The notes: generated from the letters alone by a model not told the origin. A stretch of DNA of 64,000 nt from Chloroflexota bacterium (GCA_030607875.1 JAUWJD010000005.1:60478-124477), one strand, 5' to 3'. Counted from the first letter of the stretch, positions 52,235-61,801 are shown. Made by a program: numbers and translations.

Positions 52235-53011
52235 TCAAGCCGGTCGCAGGATAAAAACCTGGACGCCAAAGTGGGTGAGGAGCAGATAGCGCAGGTCGCC
52301 GATGACCGATAGGGGAGTGACGTCATCCGGATTCACGGCCCATTCGTCGAATAGGCGCGGTTGATCAGTGGTTTCTTTGATGGAGGTGATCAGTTCCTGG
52401 CGCAAACCGAGCAGGAAGCGCCAGCCGAGGAGTCGCCGTTTCCTGGACTGTTCCTGCAGGTGGGCCAGCCACTCTGCGCCAGTGACGGGAAGCTCAAAGT
52501 GCCGGCTTGTGCCCTCACCGCCGTGCCAGCGAAAGCCAGGCTCATCGCGCAGGTAGCTGACGTAGTGCGGCCGGTCGTCGCTCAGGTCGGGCAGGTGGCG
52601 CAAGGGGATGAAGCGGCTCTGGCCAATGACCTGCTGCGAGGCAAAGGCCTGGCTGAATTCCCGTTGCCGGTAAAAGGCCGGTGCGGCGTAATAGACCTCG
52701 GACTCCACCTCCGACAGTCGGCGCAGCGGGCTGTGCACACCATGTCGGCTGCGCGCTGCTATGGACAGCCGGAAAAAGCGCCTCTCGTGCTCCGACCAGC
52801 CCGTGGCGCGCGGAGTGAGCATGTACTCGGCCAGCTTGAGGTGCAGGAAGAGGGGGCAGCCGCTGGCGGGGACACTTTCCTCATCATCCACTTCCTTCTC
52901 CGCAGCGAGCGATGGGAACAGCGGCGCAGCGACAATGTCCGCGCCCAGCGCATCGCTCAGCTCAGCCAAAAGCGCAATGCCATAAGTGAACTCGGAGAAC
53001 TCGGCTTTCAT
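52235..53011 (-). CDS. Hypothetical soluble protein
   Basis: A 258-residue protein that I do not recognise. It starts MKAEFSEFTYGIALLAELSD, has CPLFLHLKLAEYM at about residue 52, VYYAAPAFYRQREFSQAF in the middle and ends HFGVQVFILRPA. The order Glu/Ser..., LxLKL and YYAAPxF is faintly like PD-(D/E)XK nuclease-type proteins, but I cannot name catalytic residues. The ATG at 53011 has AGGAGG five bases upstream. It is alone between repeats and a 594-bp gene-free gap. Confidence 0.6.
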   Translation of the reverse strand: MKAEFSEFTYGIALLAELSDALGADIVAAPLFPSLAAEKEVDDEESVPASGCPLFLHLKLAEYMLTPRATGWSEHERRFFRLSIAARSRHGVHSPLRRLSEVESEVYYAAPAFYRQREFSQAFASQQVIGQSRFIPLRHLPDLSDDRPHYVSYLRDEPGFRWHGGEGTSRHFELPVTGAEWLAHLQEQSRKRRLLGWRFLLGLRQELITSIKETTDQPRLFDEWAVNPDDVTPLSVIGDLRYLLLTHFGVQVFILRPA

Positions 53012-53049
53012 GGTTGCCTCCTGAATGGCGGCGTGTTTCAGACCTTCTT

Positions 53050-53085
53050 AGACCTTTGGGGTTTCCAACCAAACCCCAAAGGTCT
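53050..53085. repeat. Perfect 15-bp hairpin
   Basis: AGACCTTTGGGGTTT (53050-53064), loop CCAACC, AAACCCCAAAGGTCT (53071-53085). GAAAGGTCTAGG a little later (53108) repeats part of it. It lies just upstream of the hypothetical gene (minus strand). The rest of 53086-53605 holds no gene that I can support. Confidence 0.7.
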
Positions 53086-53605
53086 TGTCCACCATCACAA
53101 CTCCCCGCGAAAGGTCTAGGACAGGATGGGCTGCTCCCGGCGCCCAAGGGCCTGCGCTACAGACCCTGCCCACGAGAACACGACACTATGCCCATATTAT
53201 ACCAATCTGCATCCAACTCGCAACTCCCGATGCCAAATGGTACTGTATCCTTCGTTCAGGAAATTCAGTGCCACACCCACAGGAGTGCACAGCAGCCCCT
53301 TCTTGGCCCTGAAGATGATCTGTAACAGCCAGTTTCTGGCTGTCCGCCGCTGGTTTTCAGTGTTGCCATGGCGATTTGGACTGCTGCGAGCGCCCAGCCC
53401 CGAATTTCCTGAGGTGAAGATGCACTACCCAATCAGGCTACCGGTCATCGTGACCGTCTTGCAGGGTACTGCGTCAATTACTGAACTTGAGCGCCTATTC
53501 CCATGCAGCAATTCAACCCAAAGACGTTTAGCCATCCCGTCAACGCGGGACCCTTCGGCGGTTGATGCACGGAGCAGTAGTATGCTGCCTGATTCCTTCA
53601 GGTGA

Positions 53606-54937
53606 CTATCCTGACAGCGCGTGATTCCCCTCGTGGATCTCCTGCTTGAATTCCTCCCACGCGGCAGCGTCTGCGCAAGGGTAGAGGGAATTGTTGTGCA
53701 GCAGCGGGTCAGCGTCGGGGGCAATATGGCCTGCCATGACCGCCACCCGGAATTCGGCAGTCCCTGGAACGGGGGAGAACTGCGCGCTGCGCACCGGCAC
53801 GCCCAACCGGTGGGCAAATTGCACCGTAGCCCGTGCCGTTTCCACGCTCTGCCCAGGCCGGGCGATGAGCACATAGGCCGCCACCTCACGGGCGGAGAAC
53901 CCGGCGGCGAACAGCGCCTCCACCGCATGGGCAAAGCTCGGCTCATCCACCTTGCCGCCGTCGCGCAAAGTCTCGTCAGGATCAACGGTCTCCAGGCCCA
54001 GGCGGAGGGTGACGAAACCAGCCTGGCGCATCCTGACGGCCAGTTCGCGGTCGATGAAGCGCGCATGTACGCCGTTGGGGGTGTGGAAGCGCACCTGCAG
54101 CCCACGCTCGATGAGCCCATCGAGGATGGGGTAGATGTGCTGTGCGGCGTTGAAGAGCAGCGCATCGTCGTAGAAAGCTACGTCCGTAGCACCGAGATGC
54201 TGAACACACCAGGCGATCTCACCCGCCACCCGCTCCGGTGGACGCGGCGCAAACCCCGACGGGCAGAGCTGGTGCACGGCACAGTAGGGACAGCGGAAAG
54301 GGCAGCCCCGCGCGGTCTGTACCGCCACGTAACCCTGCGGGCGGCGCAGGTCGTGTGCCGGGAAAACGTCGGAGGGCGGGCACAGCAGGCCGCGCGATTC
54401 ACCCGTGACCTCGTTGACCCACCGTAGGGCCTGCAGCTCATCGGTGCCAGGAAGCACGGCAGCGGCAGCGGAGAGAACGCGAGCGTGGTCGGCGCACAGC
54501 GTGGCATAGACCCCGCCCAGCGCCACCGGCACATCGGGCCAACGCCCTTTGACCCGGCGGATCGCTTCGAAGGGGCCGGGGTACCAGTAGGTCATCATCG
54601 AGGTGACCAGCACGGCATCAGGCTTGCCCTGGGCCGCAAGCTCGGCATCAAAGACCTCGACCGGCAGGCCGTAGCGTCCCCAGTGCCGTCGGACAGGGGC
54701 CAGCACAGGCGGCTTGGACAGCTCGACCTTGAGAAATGGGCCGCAGCCGTAGCGGTCACGCGGCGCCCTGGGCGCAGGCGCGTCCGGGTGGTGGCGGTCT
54801 AGGCAGTCGACCAGGGCCACTTTGTGCCCGGCCTGGCGCAGCACCCCGGCCACCGTCAGCAGGCCAAGCGGCTCGACCCACAGGCTGTAGGCGGCAAAGT
54901 CAACGATCCAGGGGTTTATGCACAGAACGCGTGCCAT
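53606..54937 (-). CDS. B12-binding-type radical SAM protein
   Basis: A 443-residue protein. Residues 1-180 form a cobalamin-binding-like Rossmann domain (LCINPWIVDFAAYS, LLTVAGVLRQAGHKVALVD, LVTSMMTYWYPG). The radical SAM core follows with RGCPFRCPYCAVHQ (CxxxCxxC) and RLGLETVDPDETLRDGG. The canonical B12-ligand DxHxxG is not obvious, so B12 binding is uncertain. The ATG at 54937 has no ribosome-binding site, and the promoter places transcription at or next to the A of ATG, so the mRNA is probably leaderless. The substrate is unknown. Confidence 0.85.
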   Translation of the reverse strand: MARVLCINPWIVDFAAYSLWVEPLGLLTVAGVLRQAGHKVALVDCLDRHHPDAPAPRAPRDRYGCGPFLKVELSKPPVLAPVRRHWGRYGLPVEVFDAELAAQGKPDAVLVTSMMTYWYPGPFEAIRRVKGRWPDVPVALGGVYATLCADHARVLSAAAAVLPGTDELQALRWVNEVTGESRGLLCPPSDVFPAHDLRRPQGYVAVQTARGCPFRCPYCAVHQLCPSGFAPRPPERVAGEIAWCVQHLGATDVAFYDDALLFNAAQHIYPILDGLIERGLQVRFHTPNGVHARFIDRELAVRMRQAGFVTLRLGLETVDPDETLRDGGKVDEPSFAHAVEALFAAGFSAREVAAYVLIARPGQSVETARATVQFAHRLGVPVRSAQFSPVPGTAEFRVAVMAGHIAPDADPLLHNNSLYPCADAAAWEEFKQEIHEGNHALSG

Positions 54938-54943
54938 AGTTGT

Positions 54944-54972
54944 ATTGTACTGCCGCACAGCGCTGTTGGCAA
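54944..54972 (-). promoter_or_regulatory. Promoter giving a leaderless transcript
   Basis: Minus-strand TTGCCA (54967-54972), 17-base spacer, TACAAT (54944-54949), then ACAACT and the ATG at 54937. The spacing puts the start of transcription at the start codon. Confidence 0.65.
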
Positions 54973-55107
54973 AGGATGCAGTGTTTTCACTTCCCCCAGC
55001 GTTCTGTCAACCTCGAACTGGGGACTGCGTTTCCAACTGCCATCCAGAACCAGTGCCCGGCAAGTGGTAAGCGCTCTCAAAGCGGCGGAGTCTTATGTAG
55101 CGCCGAC

Positions 55108-55947
55108 TCACACCGATGTTGACGGTGTCACCACCTCCGCCCCCTCCAGATCGCCCTGCAGCAGCGCGGTGAGCTGGCGAGCATTGCGCACCGCATAATC
55201 GGCGCGGTTGTTGTTGAAAAAGACGTGCAGCTCCTGCGCCTCTTCCGCCAGCTTGGCCACGTTGGGCACCCACTCCTGCAGCTCCTCCTCCGAGTACAGG
55301 TAGTCGAAGCGGTCGGCGGTACGCTTGACCTTCTTGTACCACGTCTGGTAGTTGCGCCCGTGAAAGCGGACGATGGACAACTGTGGCGTGGTCACCTCCA
55401 GCACCGTGGGCACGCTGCCGCTGCCGATCTGCGGCTCGTCCACCACTGTCAGCCCCACGTCATAGTCATGCAGGGTATCGACCAGGTGGGGCACATGGTC
55501 TCCTTTCAACCAACTGCGATGGCGGAACTCGACGCTCACCCGGTCGTCGGGGAAGCTCTCGCGGACGTGGCGAATGTACTCCACGTTGCTGGGCCGGAAG
55601 GTGAACCACGGGGGAAACTGAAAGTGCACCGCGCCCAGCTTACCCGCATCGCGCAGCGGCTGCATCGTCCGCCGGAACTCTGCTATCACGTCGTCATCCG
55701 GAGGGTTCTTCCTGTCATGCCAGGTGAGCTGGCGGTAGGGCTTGACGTCGAAGATGAACCCAGTCGGCGTTCGCTCGGCCCACAGGCGAAAATTGCGCTG
55801 CGGCATCATGCGGTAGAAGGTGGAGTTGATTTCCACGATAGGAAAGCTCTGCGCATAGAAGCGGATCTGCTGGTTCTTTGGCAGGCCCTCAGGGTAAAAG
55901 TTGGTGTGATCGGCCCAACTGGACGTGCCAACGTAGATACGACTCAT
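55108..55947 (-). CDS. DUF72 family protein (YecE-like)
   Basis: A 279-residue TIM-barrel-like protein of DUF72. It starts MSRIYVGTSSWADHTNFYP, continues with VEINSTFYRMM, FDVKPYRQLTWHDRK, GAVHFQFPPWF, VSVEFRHRSWL and ends with HVFFNNNRADYAVRNARQL, all characteristic. The function of DUF72 is not established. The ATG at 55947 is seven bases from AAGGAG, while the ATG at 55953 is only one base away. It appears monocistronic. Confidence 0.88.
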   Translation of the reverse strand: MSRIYVGTSSWADHTNFYPEGLPKNQQIRFYAQSFPIVEINSTFYRMMPQRNFRLWAERTPTGFIFDVKPYRQLTWHDRKNPPDDDVIAEFRRTMQPLRDAGKLGAVHFQFPPWFTFRPSNVEYIRHVRESFPDDRVSVEFRHRSWLKGDHVPHLVDTLHDYDVGLTVVDEPQIGSGSVPTVLEVTTPQLSIVRFHGRNYQTWYKKVKRTADRFDYLYSEEELQEWVPNVAKLAEEAQELHVFFNNNRADYAVRNARQLTALLQGDLEGAEVVTPSTSV

Positions 55948-56024
55948 GGCCATGCTCCTTTCTCGCCAGGGAGTCTGTGCAGGGCTATTCTACCCCGAAA
56001 GGGTGGCGAGGTCAACGCTGCTTC

Positions 56025-56118
56025 TGTACACGAAAGGCACGAAGAAAAGCCGAATAACACGAATCCCCCCAAGTATAGATTCGTGTGATTCATGTCCCTT
56101 TTCGCGTGATTCGTGTAC
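56025..56118. repeat. TTCGTG-family repeat
   Basis: GTACACGAAAGGCACGAAG and AAAGCCGAATAACACGAAT form the inverse of the copy at 50635-50672; GATTCGTGTGATTCATGT and GTGATTCGTGTAC follow. It fills the 306-bp gap between two divergent genes. Confidence 0.65.
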
Positions 56119-56253
56119 TACAGCCTGCGCCACGCCCGCAGCATTTTACACGCCGTCCAAAGCATCTCCACAAAATCTCCACAACTTTGTACTATTATGG
56201 GGGCCACAAACATGGAGCGGGAGCAACCCGCGAACATGAAAAGGAGGAAACAA

Positions 56254-57021
56254 ATGAGCAAGTTTTGGAAGATTGCAGGGGTCACCGCGGTGGTGGCAGC
56301 CCTGGTGGTCGCATCGGTGGCCGTGATCTCTGCACAGGAGCCGTCATCCGGCAAGCGAGGCTGGGCTGGTGACCTCTGGCAGCGCATGCACGGGGCCATC
56401 GCGAATGCCCTGGGCATTACCGTGGAGGAGTACGACTCGGCTGTGGGCACTGCCCGCGAAGAGGTCTTGCAGCAGGCTGTGGACGAAGGCAGCTTGACCG
56501 AGGAGCAAGCCGAGAGAATCCGCGAGCGGCTCGGCGAAGGCTTTGGGCCGTTCCTCAGAGACAGGCGTCCAGGTGGACGTGGTCTCCCGATGAGGGGCCC
56601 TGGGACCACGATTGTGGCGGTCGCAGCCGATGAACTGGGTATGACTGTACAGACCTTGCTGGACGAACTCCAGGACGGCAAGACCATCGCCCAGGTGGCG
56701 CAGGAACAGGGTGTCGATCCGCAGACCATCGCAGATGCCTTCGTTGCGCTGCGAGACGAGGCTCTGGCCGAAGCCGTCGAAAACGGACGGATCACCCAGG
56801 AACAGGCCAATGAAATGCTGGAGCACATGGAAGAAGAGGCGCTCGAGCACTTGCAGGAGCCTTTCCCCTTCCAGCACGGACACGGGCCGGATGGCTGTGA
56901 GGGCGAGTGCGAGGAAGACTGCAGCGGCCACGAGTTCGGCGGATCAATGGGCCACGGCGGACAGGGCCAGCGCAAACGCGTCCCTGGAGGCAGAGGCTTC
57001 TATGGGCGGGGTCAATCTTAG
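56254..57021 (+). CDS. Secreted DUF2680-like protein with Cys/His tail
   Basis: A 255-residue exported protein. A signal peptide (VTAVVAALVVASVAVISAQ) precedes two similar helical units: LGITVEEYDSAVGTAREEVL with EGSLTEEQAERIRERL, and LGMTVQTLLDELQDG with NGRITQEQANEMLEHM. These resemble DUF2680/YckD-type sequences. The tail CEGECEEDCSGHEFGG may bind metal. The ATG at 56254 has AAAGGAGG about six bases upstream; upstream in-frame ATGs were rejected. It is the first of a plus-strand block with an efflux system; the role is unknown. Confidence 0.78.
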   Translation: MSKFWKIAGVTAVVAALVVASVAVISAQEPSSGKRGWAGDLWQRMHGAIANALGITVEEYDSAVGTAREEVLQQAVDEGSLTEEQAERIRERLGEGFGPFLRDRRPGGRGLPMRGPGTTIVAVAADELGMTVQTLLDELQDGKTIAQVAQEQGVDPQTIADAFVALRDEALAEAVENGRITQEQANEMLEHMEEEALEHLQEPFPFQHGHGPDGCEGECEEDCSGHEFGGSMGHGGQGQRKRVPGGRGFYGRGQS

Positions 57022-57153
57022 GCCTTGCCTGCCCCTTTCGCATGAGGGACGAGCCACCGGTGAGGCGTGCTCGTCCCCACTTTCATCTATCATGGGTCAA
57101 GCGGTGCGTGGCAGATAGACGCGCCGACTTGGCTGACAAAGGAGTAGGGCAAT

Positions 57154-58602
57154 ATGCTGCAGAACAGAAGAACCCTTGTTATGCTGCTCGCTGTTTTCAT
57201 TCTGGTAGCTGCTGCTGGCTACTACTACTACAACGGCAGCCGCCCACAGGCCCAGCAGCCGGAGGAGCCTACCATCACCACCGCACAGGTGCGCCGAGGC
57301 GACCTGACCGTCACTGCTTCTGGATCCGGGACACTGGTCCCTGGCTATGAGCTTGATCTCGGCTTCCGCTCTGCAGGCGTGCTGGCTGAGCTGTACATAC
57401 AAGTCGGAGATCAAGTGCAGGCAGGCGACGCGCTGGCCCGCCTCGACGACACGACAGCCCAGTTGCAAGCTGCACAATCGCAGATTGCGCTGGAGCTGGC
57501 AGAATTGAAGCTGGCCGAACTGGTCCGAGAGCCCACAGAAGCAGAGTTGGTCTTGAAGCAGGAGAACCTTGCGGCTGCACAATTAGAACTCGAGGCCCTA
57601 CTGAGCAAACCAACGGCTGAGGAGCTGACCATTGCCGAAGCTGATCTGCAAAAGGCCAGGCTGGCACTGCAGAAAGCACAGGCAGCCTACGACCGTGTGG
57701 CGTCACGTCCGGACATCGCCGCACTGCCGCAGGCCTCGGCGTTGGAACAGGCAACGCTGGACTATCAAAAGGCGGAAGCTGCTTACAAGCAGAAGGTGGC
57801 GGGCGCCACGGAAGGACAACTGGCCTCAGCACGGGCCAAGGTCGCTCAGGCACAGCAACAACTGGATGACCTGCTCAGCGGCCCTACTGCAGAGGCACTC
57901 GAGTCGGCGCAGTTGCAGGTGGAACAGGCGCGAAACAACTTGCTGCGCGACCAGGAGCAATTGGCCAACACGACTTTGTCCGCCCCGGTGGCCGGCACAG
58001 TAGTGGCGATCAAGGGCGATGTCGGCGAGTCGGTAGGCACCAACCCCATCATCACACTGGCAGATATGGAGACGCCGCAGGTGCTCTTCTGGGTGGAGGA
58101 GACCGATCTGGCCAGCGTAGCGCCTGGAAACCGGGTGAACGTGGTCTTTGAGGCGTTACCTGATCGCACCTTCCCCGGACAGATCATCAGCGTTGACCCG
58201 GCCCTGGTGACAGTGAGCAACACGTCAGCCGTACAGGCTTGGGCCAGTGTGGACCTCAATGCCAGTCCGATCAAGCTCCTTTCGGGAATGAATGCCGATG
58301 TAGAGATCGTTGCCGGGGAGGCCAGGAATGTATTGCTGGTACCTGCGCAGGCGTTGCGAGAACTGGGCCCCGACCAGTACGCCGTCTTTGTAGCCAAGCC
58401 GGATGGCGAGCTGGAGCTGCGCCTCGTACAGGTGGGGCTGCAGGACTTTGTCTATGCCGAAATCCGCTCCGGGCTGCAGGAAGGTGACGTGATCAAGACC
58501 GGCGAAACGCAGAGCTCCGAACCGTCGAGCGCATCGCCCGACCAGCAGGAACCAGGAGCACTAGGTGGTTTCATGCGCTTCCTTGGTGGAGGCGGGAAAT
58601 GA
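57154..58602 (+). CDS. MacA/HlyD-like membrane fusion (adaptor) protein
   Basis: A 482-residue adaptor. An N-terminal membrane anchor (VMLLAVFILVAAAGYYYY) is followed by a lipoyl half (SGSGTLVPGYELDLGF, GDQVQAGDALARLDD), an extended coiled coil with three imperfect repeats including KPTAEEL, EPTEAEL and GPTAEALES, the second lipoyl half (LSAPVAGTVVAIKGDVGE) and a beta-barrel. It links a MacB/FtsX-type ABC pump to the outside; in a monoderm or atypical envelope its partner channel is unclear. The ATG at 57154 has AAGGAG nine bases upstream. It overlaps the ATPase gene by four bases. Confidence 0.9.
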   Translation: MLQNRRTLVMLLAVFILVAAAGYYYYNGSRPQAQQPEEPTITTAQVRRGDLTVTASGSGTLVPGYELDLGFRSAGVLAELYIQVGDQVQAGDALARLDDTTAQLQAAQSQIALELAELKLAELVREPTEAELVLKQENLAAAQLELEALLSKPTAEELTIAEADLQKARLALQKAQAAYDRVASRPDIAALPQASALEQATLDYQKAEAAYKQKVAGATEGQLASARAKVAQAQQQLDDLLSGPTAEALESAQLQVEQARNNLLRDQEQLANTTLSAPVAGTVVAIKGDVGESVGTNPIITLADMETPQVLFWVEETDLASVAPGNRVNVVFEALPDRTFPGQIISVDPALVTVSNTSAVQAWASVDLNASPIKLLSGMNADVEIVAGEARNVLLVPAQALRELGPDQYAVFVAKPDGELELRLVQVGLQDFVYAEIRSGLQEGDVIKTGETQSSEPSSASPDQQEPGALGGFMRFLGGGGK

Positions 58603-59324
58603 CCCGCCTCTCGATCGAGACCACAGAACTGACTAAGGTCTATGGCACAGGAGAGGCAGCCGTGCACGCGCTGCGCAGTGTTGCCCTGCAGATTCAGCGA
58701 GGTGAATTCGTCGCCGTGATGGGACCGTCCGGTTCTGGAAAAAGCACGCTGATGAACATCATCGGTTGCCTGGACCGTCCGACCAGCGGCTCCTACGTGC
58801 TGGACGGAGAGGACGTCAGCCAGTTGAGCAAGGACATGCTGGCCGACGTGCGCAATCGCCAGATAGGGTTTGTCTTCCAGTCGTACAACCTGCTGCCGCG
58901 CATGAGCGCGGCCAAGAACGTGATGCTGCCCCTGCTGTACAGCCGCAACGGACATCTGAGCGACAGAGAATGCTACGAGCGTGCCATCGCCGTCCTCGAA
59001 TCGGTGGGCTTGGGCGACCGCGTGCACCACCGGCCCAGTGAACTGTCGGGCGGGCAGCAGCAGCGTGTGGCCATCGCTCGGGCGCTGGCCAACTACCCGT
59101 CCATCATCCTGGCCGACGAGCCCACTGGCAACCTAGACAGCGCCTCCGGTGAGGAGATCATGGAGCTGCTGGGCCAGTTGCACAAGCAGGGCACTACGAT
59201 TGTGATGGTGACGCACGATTTCAAAAGTGCAGAGCACGCTGAACGCATCATCCACCTCCTCGACGGACGGATTGTCTCCGATGAGCTGAACGGAGCCGAA
59301 TCAGTGAGGGAGAAGTCAAGATGA
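58599..59324 (+). CDS. MacB-type ABC transporter ATPase
   Basis: A 241-residue ATPase of the LolD/MacB/FtsE group. Walker A is GPSGSGKS, the signature LSGGQQQRVAIARAL, Walker B IILADEPTGNLDS and the H-loop VTHD. Start and stop overlap with the adaptor and permease genes (ATGA at both ends), giving strict coupling. It powers the FtsX-type permease encoded next, by mechanotransmission rather than direct transport. Confidence 0.93.
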   Translation: MTRLSIETTELTKVYGTGEAAVHALRSVALQIQRGEFVAVMGPSGSGKSTLMNIIGCLDRPTSGSYVLDGEDVSQLSKDMLADVRNRQIGFVFQSYNLLPRMSAAKNVMLPLLYSRNGHLSDRECYERAIAVLESVGLGDRVHHRPSELSGGQQQRVAIARALANYPSIILADEPTGNLDSASGEEIMELLGQLHKQGTTIVMVTHDFKSAEHAERIIHLLDGRIVSDELNGAESVREKSR

Positions 59325-60544
59325 GCTTTGGGCGAACGTTGAAAGTTGCATGGGAGGGCCTGACGCTCAACAAGGTGCGTTCTGTCCTCACCATGCTAGG
59401 TGTGATCATCGGCGTGGCCGCTGTCATCGTCATGCTGGCCGTCAGTTCCGGGGCGGAGGCGGAGATCGCCGACCAGATCAACGCCCTTGGACCCAATCTG
59501 GTCATGGTCATGCCCTCGTTCAGCAGGGGCGGGTTGGGCGGTGGGCAAGGTGGACCTCCTGGCTTGAGCTATGACGACATCGAAGCCATCGCCCACGACG
59601 TAACCGGAATAAACGGCGTGGCTGCGGAGCAGACGACCATTCAAACGGTGAGCGGTGGAGGCACCACGCTGGAGAGCATTTCCATCGTAGGCACGACCGC
59701 CGGCTTGCCTGAGGTGCGCGAATATGCGGTGGCCGAAGGGCGATTCCTGAGCGAAGAAGACAATGCCCGGACCAACAGGGTTGCTGTCTTGGGATACAGC
59801 GTGGCCCAGGAGCTGTTTGCCGATCAAAGCCCCGTCGGCCAGAAAATCAAAATCGGCTCAACACAGTTCACAGTCATCGGTGTGATGAAGGAAAAGGGCG
59901 TCGTCGGCACCACAGACTATGACGGACGAGTGTATATCCCCATCACCGTCCTATTCAAAAAGTACACCAGTTCGCGGCTCGGCGGGGACAAGGTACGGCT
60001 GGCCTACGTCTCTGCCGAAAGCAAGGACACAATGGACAGCGTGATGTCGCAGCTCACGACGCTCCTGAGCCAGCGCCACGATGTAGATCCTGCGGCGCCA
60101 GACTTTAACCTGATGACCCAGGACAGCATCATCGACACAGCGGCCTCTACAACAGAAACTTTCCGCGATTTGCTGGCCTGGGTGGCAGCGGTCTCGCTGC
60201 TGGTGGGCGGCATTGGCATCATGAACATCATGCTGGTCAGTGTCACCGAGCGCACGCGGGAGATTGGCTTGCGCCAGGCACTGGGGGCCCGTCCTCGCGA
60301 CGTGCAACTGCAGTTCCTGCTGGAGGCGGTCACCCTGAGCCTGGCCGGCGGCCTGGTCGGTGTGCTGTTAGGTGTGGGCGGCTCGCGCCTTTTCAACGCC
60401 GTGGGCTCGATGCGCACCGAGCTGGTTCCCGCGTCCATCCCACTGGCATTTGTCGCCGCGGCAGCAGTGGGCATCTTTTTCGGCTACTATCCGGCGACCA
60501 AGGCGGCACAACTAGATCCCATCGAGGCCCTGCGAAGAGAGTGA
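59321..60544 (+). CDS. MacB/FtsX-type ABC permease
   Basis: A 407-residue permease. Helix 1 (VLTMLGVIIGVAAVIVMLAV) is followed by a large MacB periplasmic core domain (residues 50-275) with a Gly-rich loop FSRGGLGGGQGGPPG, then three C-terminal helices with GGIGIMNIMLVSVTERTREIG, cited in two parts, the family signature. It likely exports a peptide or lipid from the membrane. The substrate is unknown. It is followed after about 100 bases by a lipoprotein gene. Confidence 0.92.
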   Translation: MSFGRTLKVAWEGLTLNKVRSVLTMLGVIIGVAAVIVMLAVSSGAEAEIADQINALGPNLVMVMPSFSRGGLGGGQGGPPGLSYDDIEAIAHDVTGINGVAAEQTTIQTVSGGGTTLESISIVGTTAGLPEVREYAVAEGRFLSEEDNARTNRVAVLGYSVAQELFADQSPVGQKIKIGSTQFTVIGVMKEKGVVGTTDYDGRVYIPITVLFKKYTSSRLGGDKVRLAYVSAESKDTMDSVMSQLTTLLSQRHDVDPAAPDFNLMTQDSIIDTAASTTETFRDLLAWVAAVSLLVGGIGIMNIMLVSVTERTREIGLRQALGARPRDVQLQFLLEAVTLSLAGGLVGVLLGVGGSRLFNAVGSMRTELVPASIPLAFVAAAAVGIFFGYYPATKAAQLDPIEALRRE

Positions 60545-60650
60545 GAGAGTCAGTCACCGCTGAAACGCAAATTACGCTGAGGTATCCAGGTTCTTCTGAT
60601 GTCGTTGCGTGCCTCCGCAGTTGATAACATCGATTGAATGAAGGAGAATG

Positions 60651-61397
60651 ATGAAACACCTAGGACATACCAAGTCATTTCAAGTGACGTGCATTGCAGC
60701 CCTGCTCATGGTGCTGCTGGTGGGCTGTGGTGGCGGTCAACCGGCGCCTACCGCAACGCCAGTTGACGTTGGCGGTGACTATACCAGCGAGTACCTGGAC
60801 ACTTCGTACGACCAAGCGCTGAACGTCAGCTCCCAGCTTGCAGTGGGCACGGTGATGCTGGAGGAGACAGAGCACGCCGTGACTGCCGTGCAGGCAGCGA
60901 CTCTACTGCCGCTGTGGCAGGCCATCCAGTCAGGGACGCTGCAGAGCGAGGACGAGATCAACGCTGTCTTGAAGCAGGTCGAAGGCACGATGACGCCCGA
61001 GCAGTTGCAGGCCATCGCGGCATTGCAACTCACCTTCGAGGATCAGGGTACCTGGGCAGAGAGCCAGGGGCTGACGCTTGGTCAGGGGGAAGGGCGCGGC
61101 CAGATAGGAAAGGGCGGGCAGATGTCTCCCGAAGCGCGGGCCACGCTCCAGGCCCAGCTCGGCAACATGAGCGAGGAGCAGCGCCAGGCCATGCGCGCCA
61201 CTGCGCAGGCCGGTGGGCAGGGCTTTGGCGGGCAAGGGTTCGGCGATATCAGCGAGGAGCAGCGCCAGGCTGTGCAAGCGACTGCCGAAGCCAGTGGCAT
61301 GGGCTTTGACAGACGAGGGTTTGGCGGCGGCACAGGACAACTGTCCATCCTGCTCGACCCGCTGATCGAGCTGCTGACCGAGCGCGCGAAAGAGTGA
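60651..61397 (+). CDS. Lipoprotein with internal duplication
   Basis: A 248-residue lipoprotein: signal with lipobox LLVGC, then a PAPTATP linker. The C-terminal half has two similar units, [19 protein letters not shown] and [18 protein letters not shown], separated by GFGGQGFG. The rest is helical with [13 protein letters not shown]. No family recognised. The second ATG (60651) has the better spacing from AAGGAG. Its place after the ABC permease suggests it works with that exporter. The start of the next gene follows within 65 bases. Confidence 0.78.
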   Translation: MKHLGHTKSFQVTCIAALLMVLLVGCGGGQPAPTATPVDVGGDYTSEYLDTSYDQALNVSSQLAVGTVMLEETEHAVTAVQAATLLPLWQAIQSGTLQSEDEINAVLKQVEGTMTPEQLQAIAALQLTFEDQGTWAESQGLTLGQGEGRGQIGKGGQMSPEARATLQAQLGNMSEEQRQAMRATAQAGGQGFGGQGFGDISEEQRQAVQATAEASGMGFDRRGFGGGTGQLSILLDPLIELLTERAKE

Positions 61398-61459
61398 TGG
61401 GACGCTCGAGAAGAAGTCCGCAGCAGCTGCATTCGCAATCACGAGACAGCAGAAGGGAG

Positions 61460-61801
61460 ATGATAAACAGAACACTGAAGGCAACAACGAACAAGGAAAT
61501 GAATCGCAGGGTTTTCCTGCGTCTTGGCCTGCTAGCTGTGATGGGCATCGCCGTAGTCGTAGCCGCGTGTGGCACGCCTGCCGCTGGTGAGGCCGTTGAC
61601 ATGAGTCAGGATCAAAGCACCGAGCGCACGCTGCCCACGCCGACACCGCAGCTCTTGGACGAAGACTGGGGCGTCGCCTGCCCCGCCGGCATCATCAACG
61701 ACCCCTATCCAGGGTACTGCAAGCGCTACGTAGACGCCAACAACAATGGTGTATGCGATTTCTCCGAGCCTAGTTCGGGCGACGTTGATCCACCGAGCTG
61801 A
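61460..61801 (+). CDS. Tat-exported lipoprotein with EF-hand-like loop
   Basis: A 113-residue protein. [16 protein letters not shown] is a twin-arginine signal and VVVAACG the lipobox, so the protein is probably folded before export and then lipidated. The mature part is short: [18 protein letters not shown] then [12 protein letters not shown], a calcium-binding-like loop (DxNxNGxxDxxE) flanked by cysteines. The ATG at 61499 directly before NRRVF is an alternative start. Small proteins of this design occur near redox genes; the function is unknown. Confidence 0.7.
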   Translation: MINRTLKATTNKEMNRRVFLRLGLLAVMGIAVVVAACGTPAAGEAVDMSQDQSTERTLPTPTPQLLDEDWGVACPAGIINDPYPGYCKRYVDANNNGVCDFSEPSSGDVDPPS

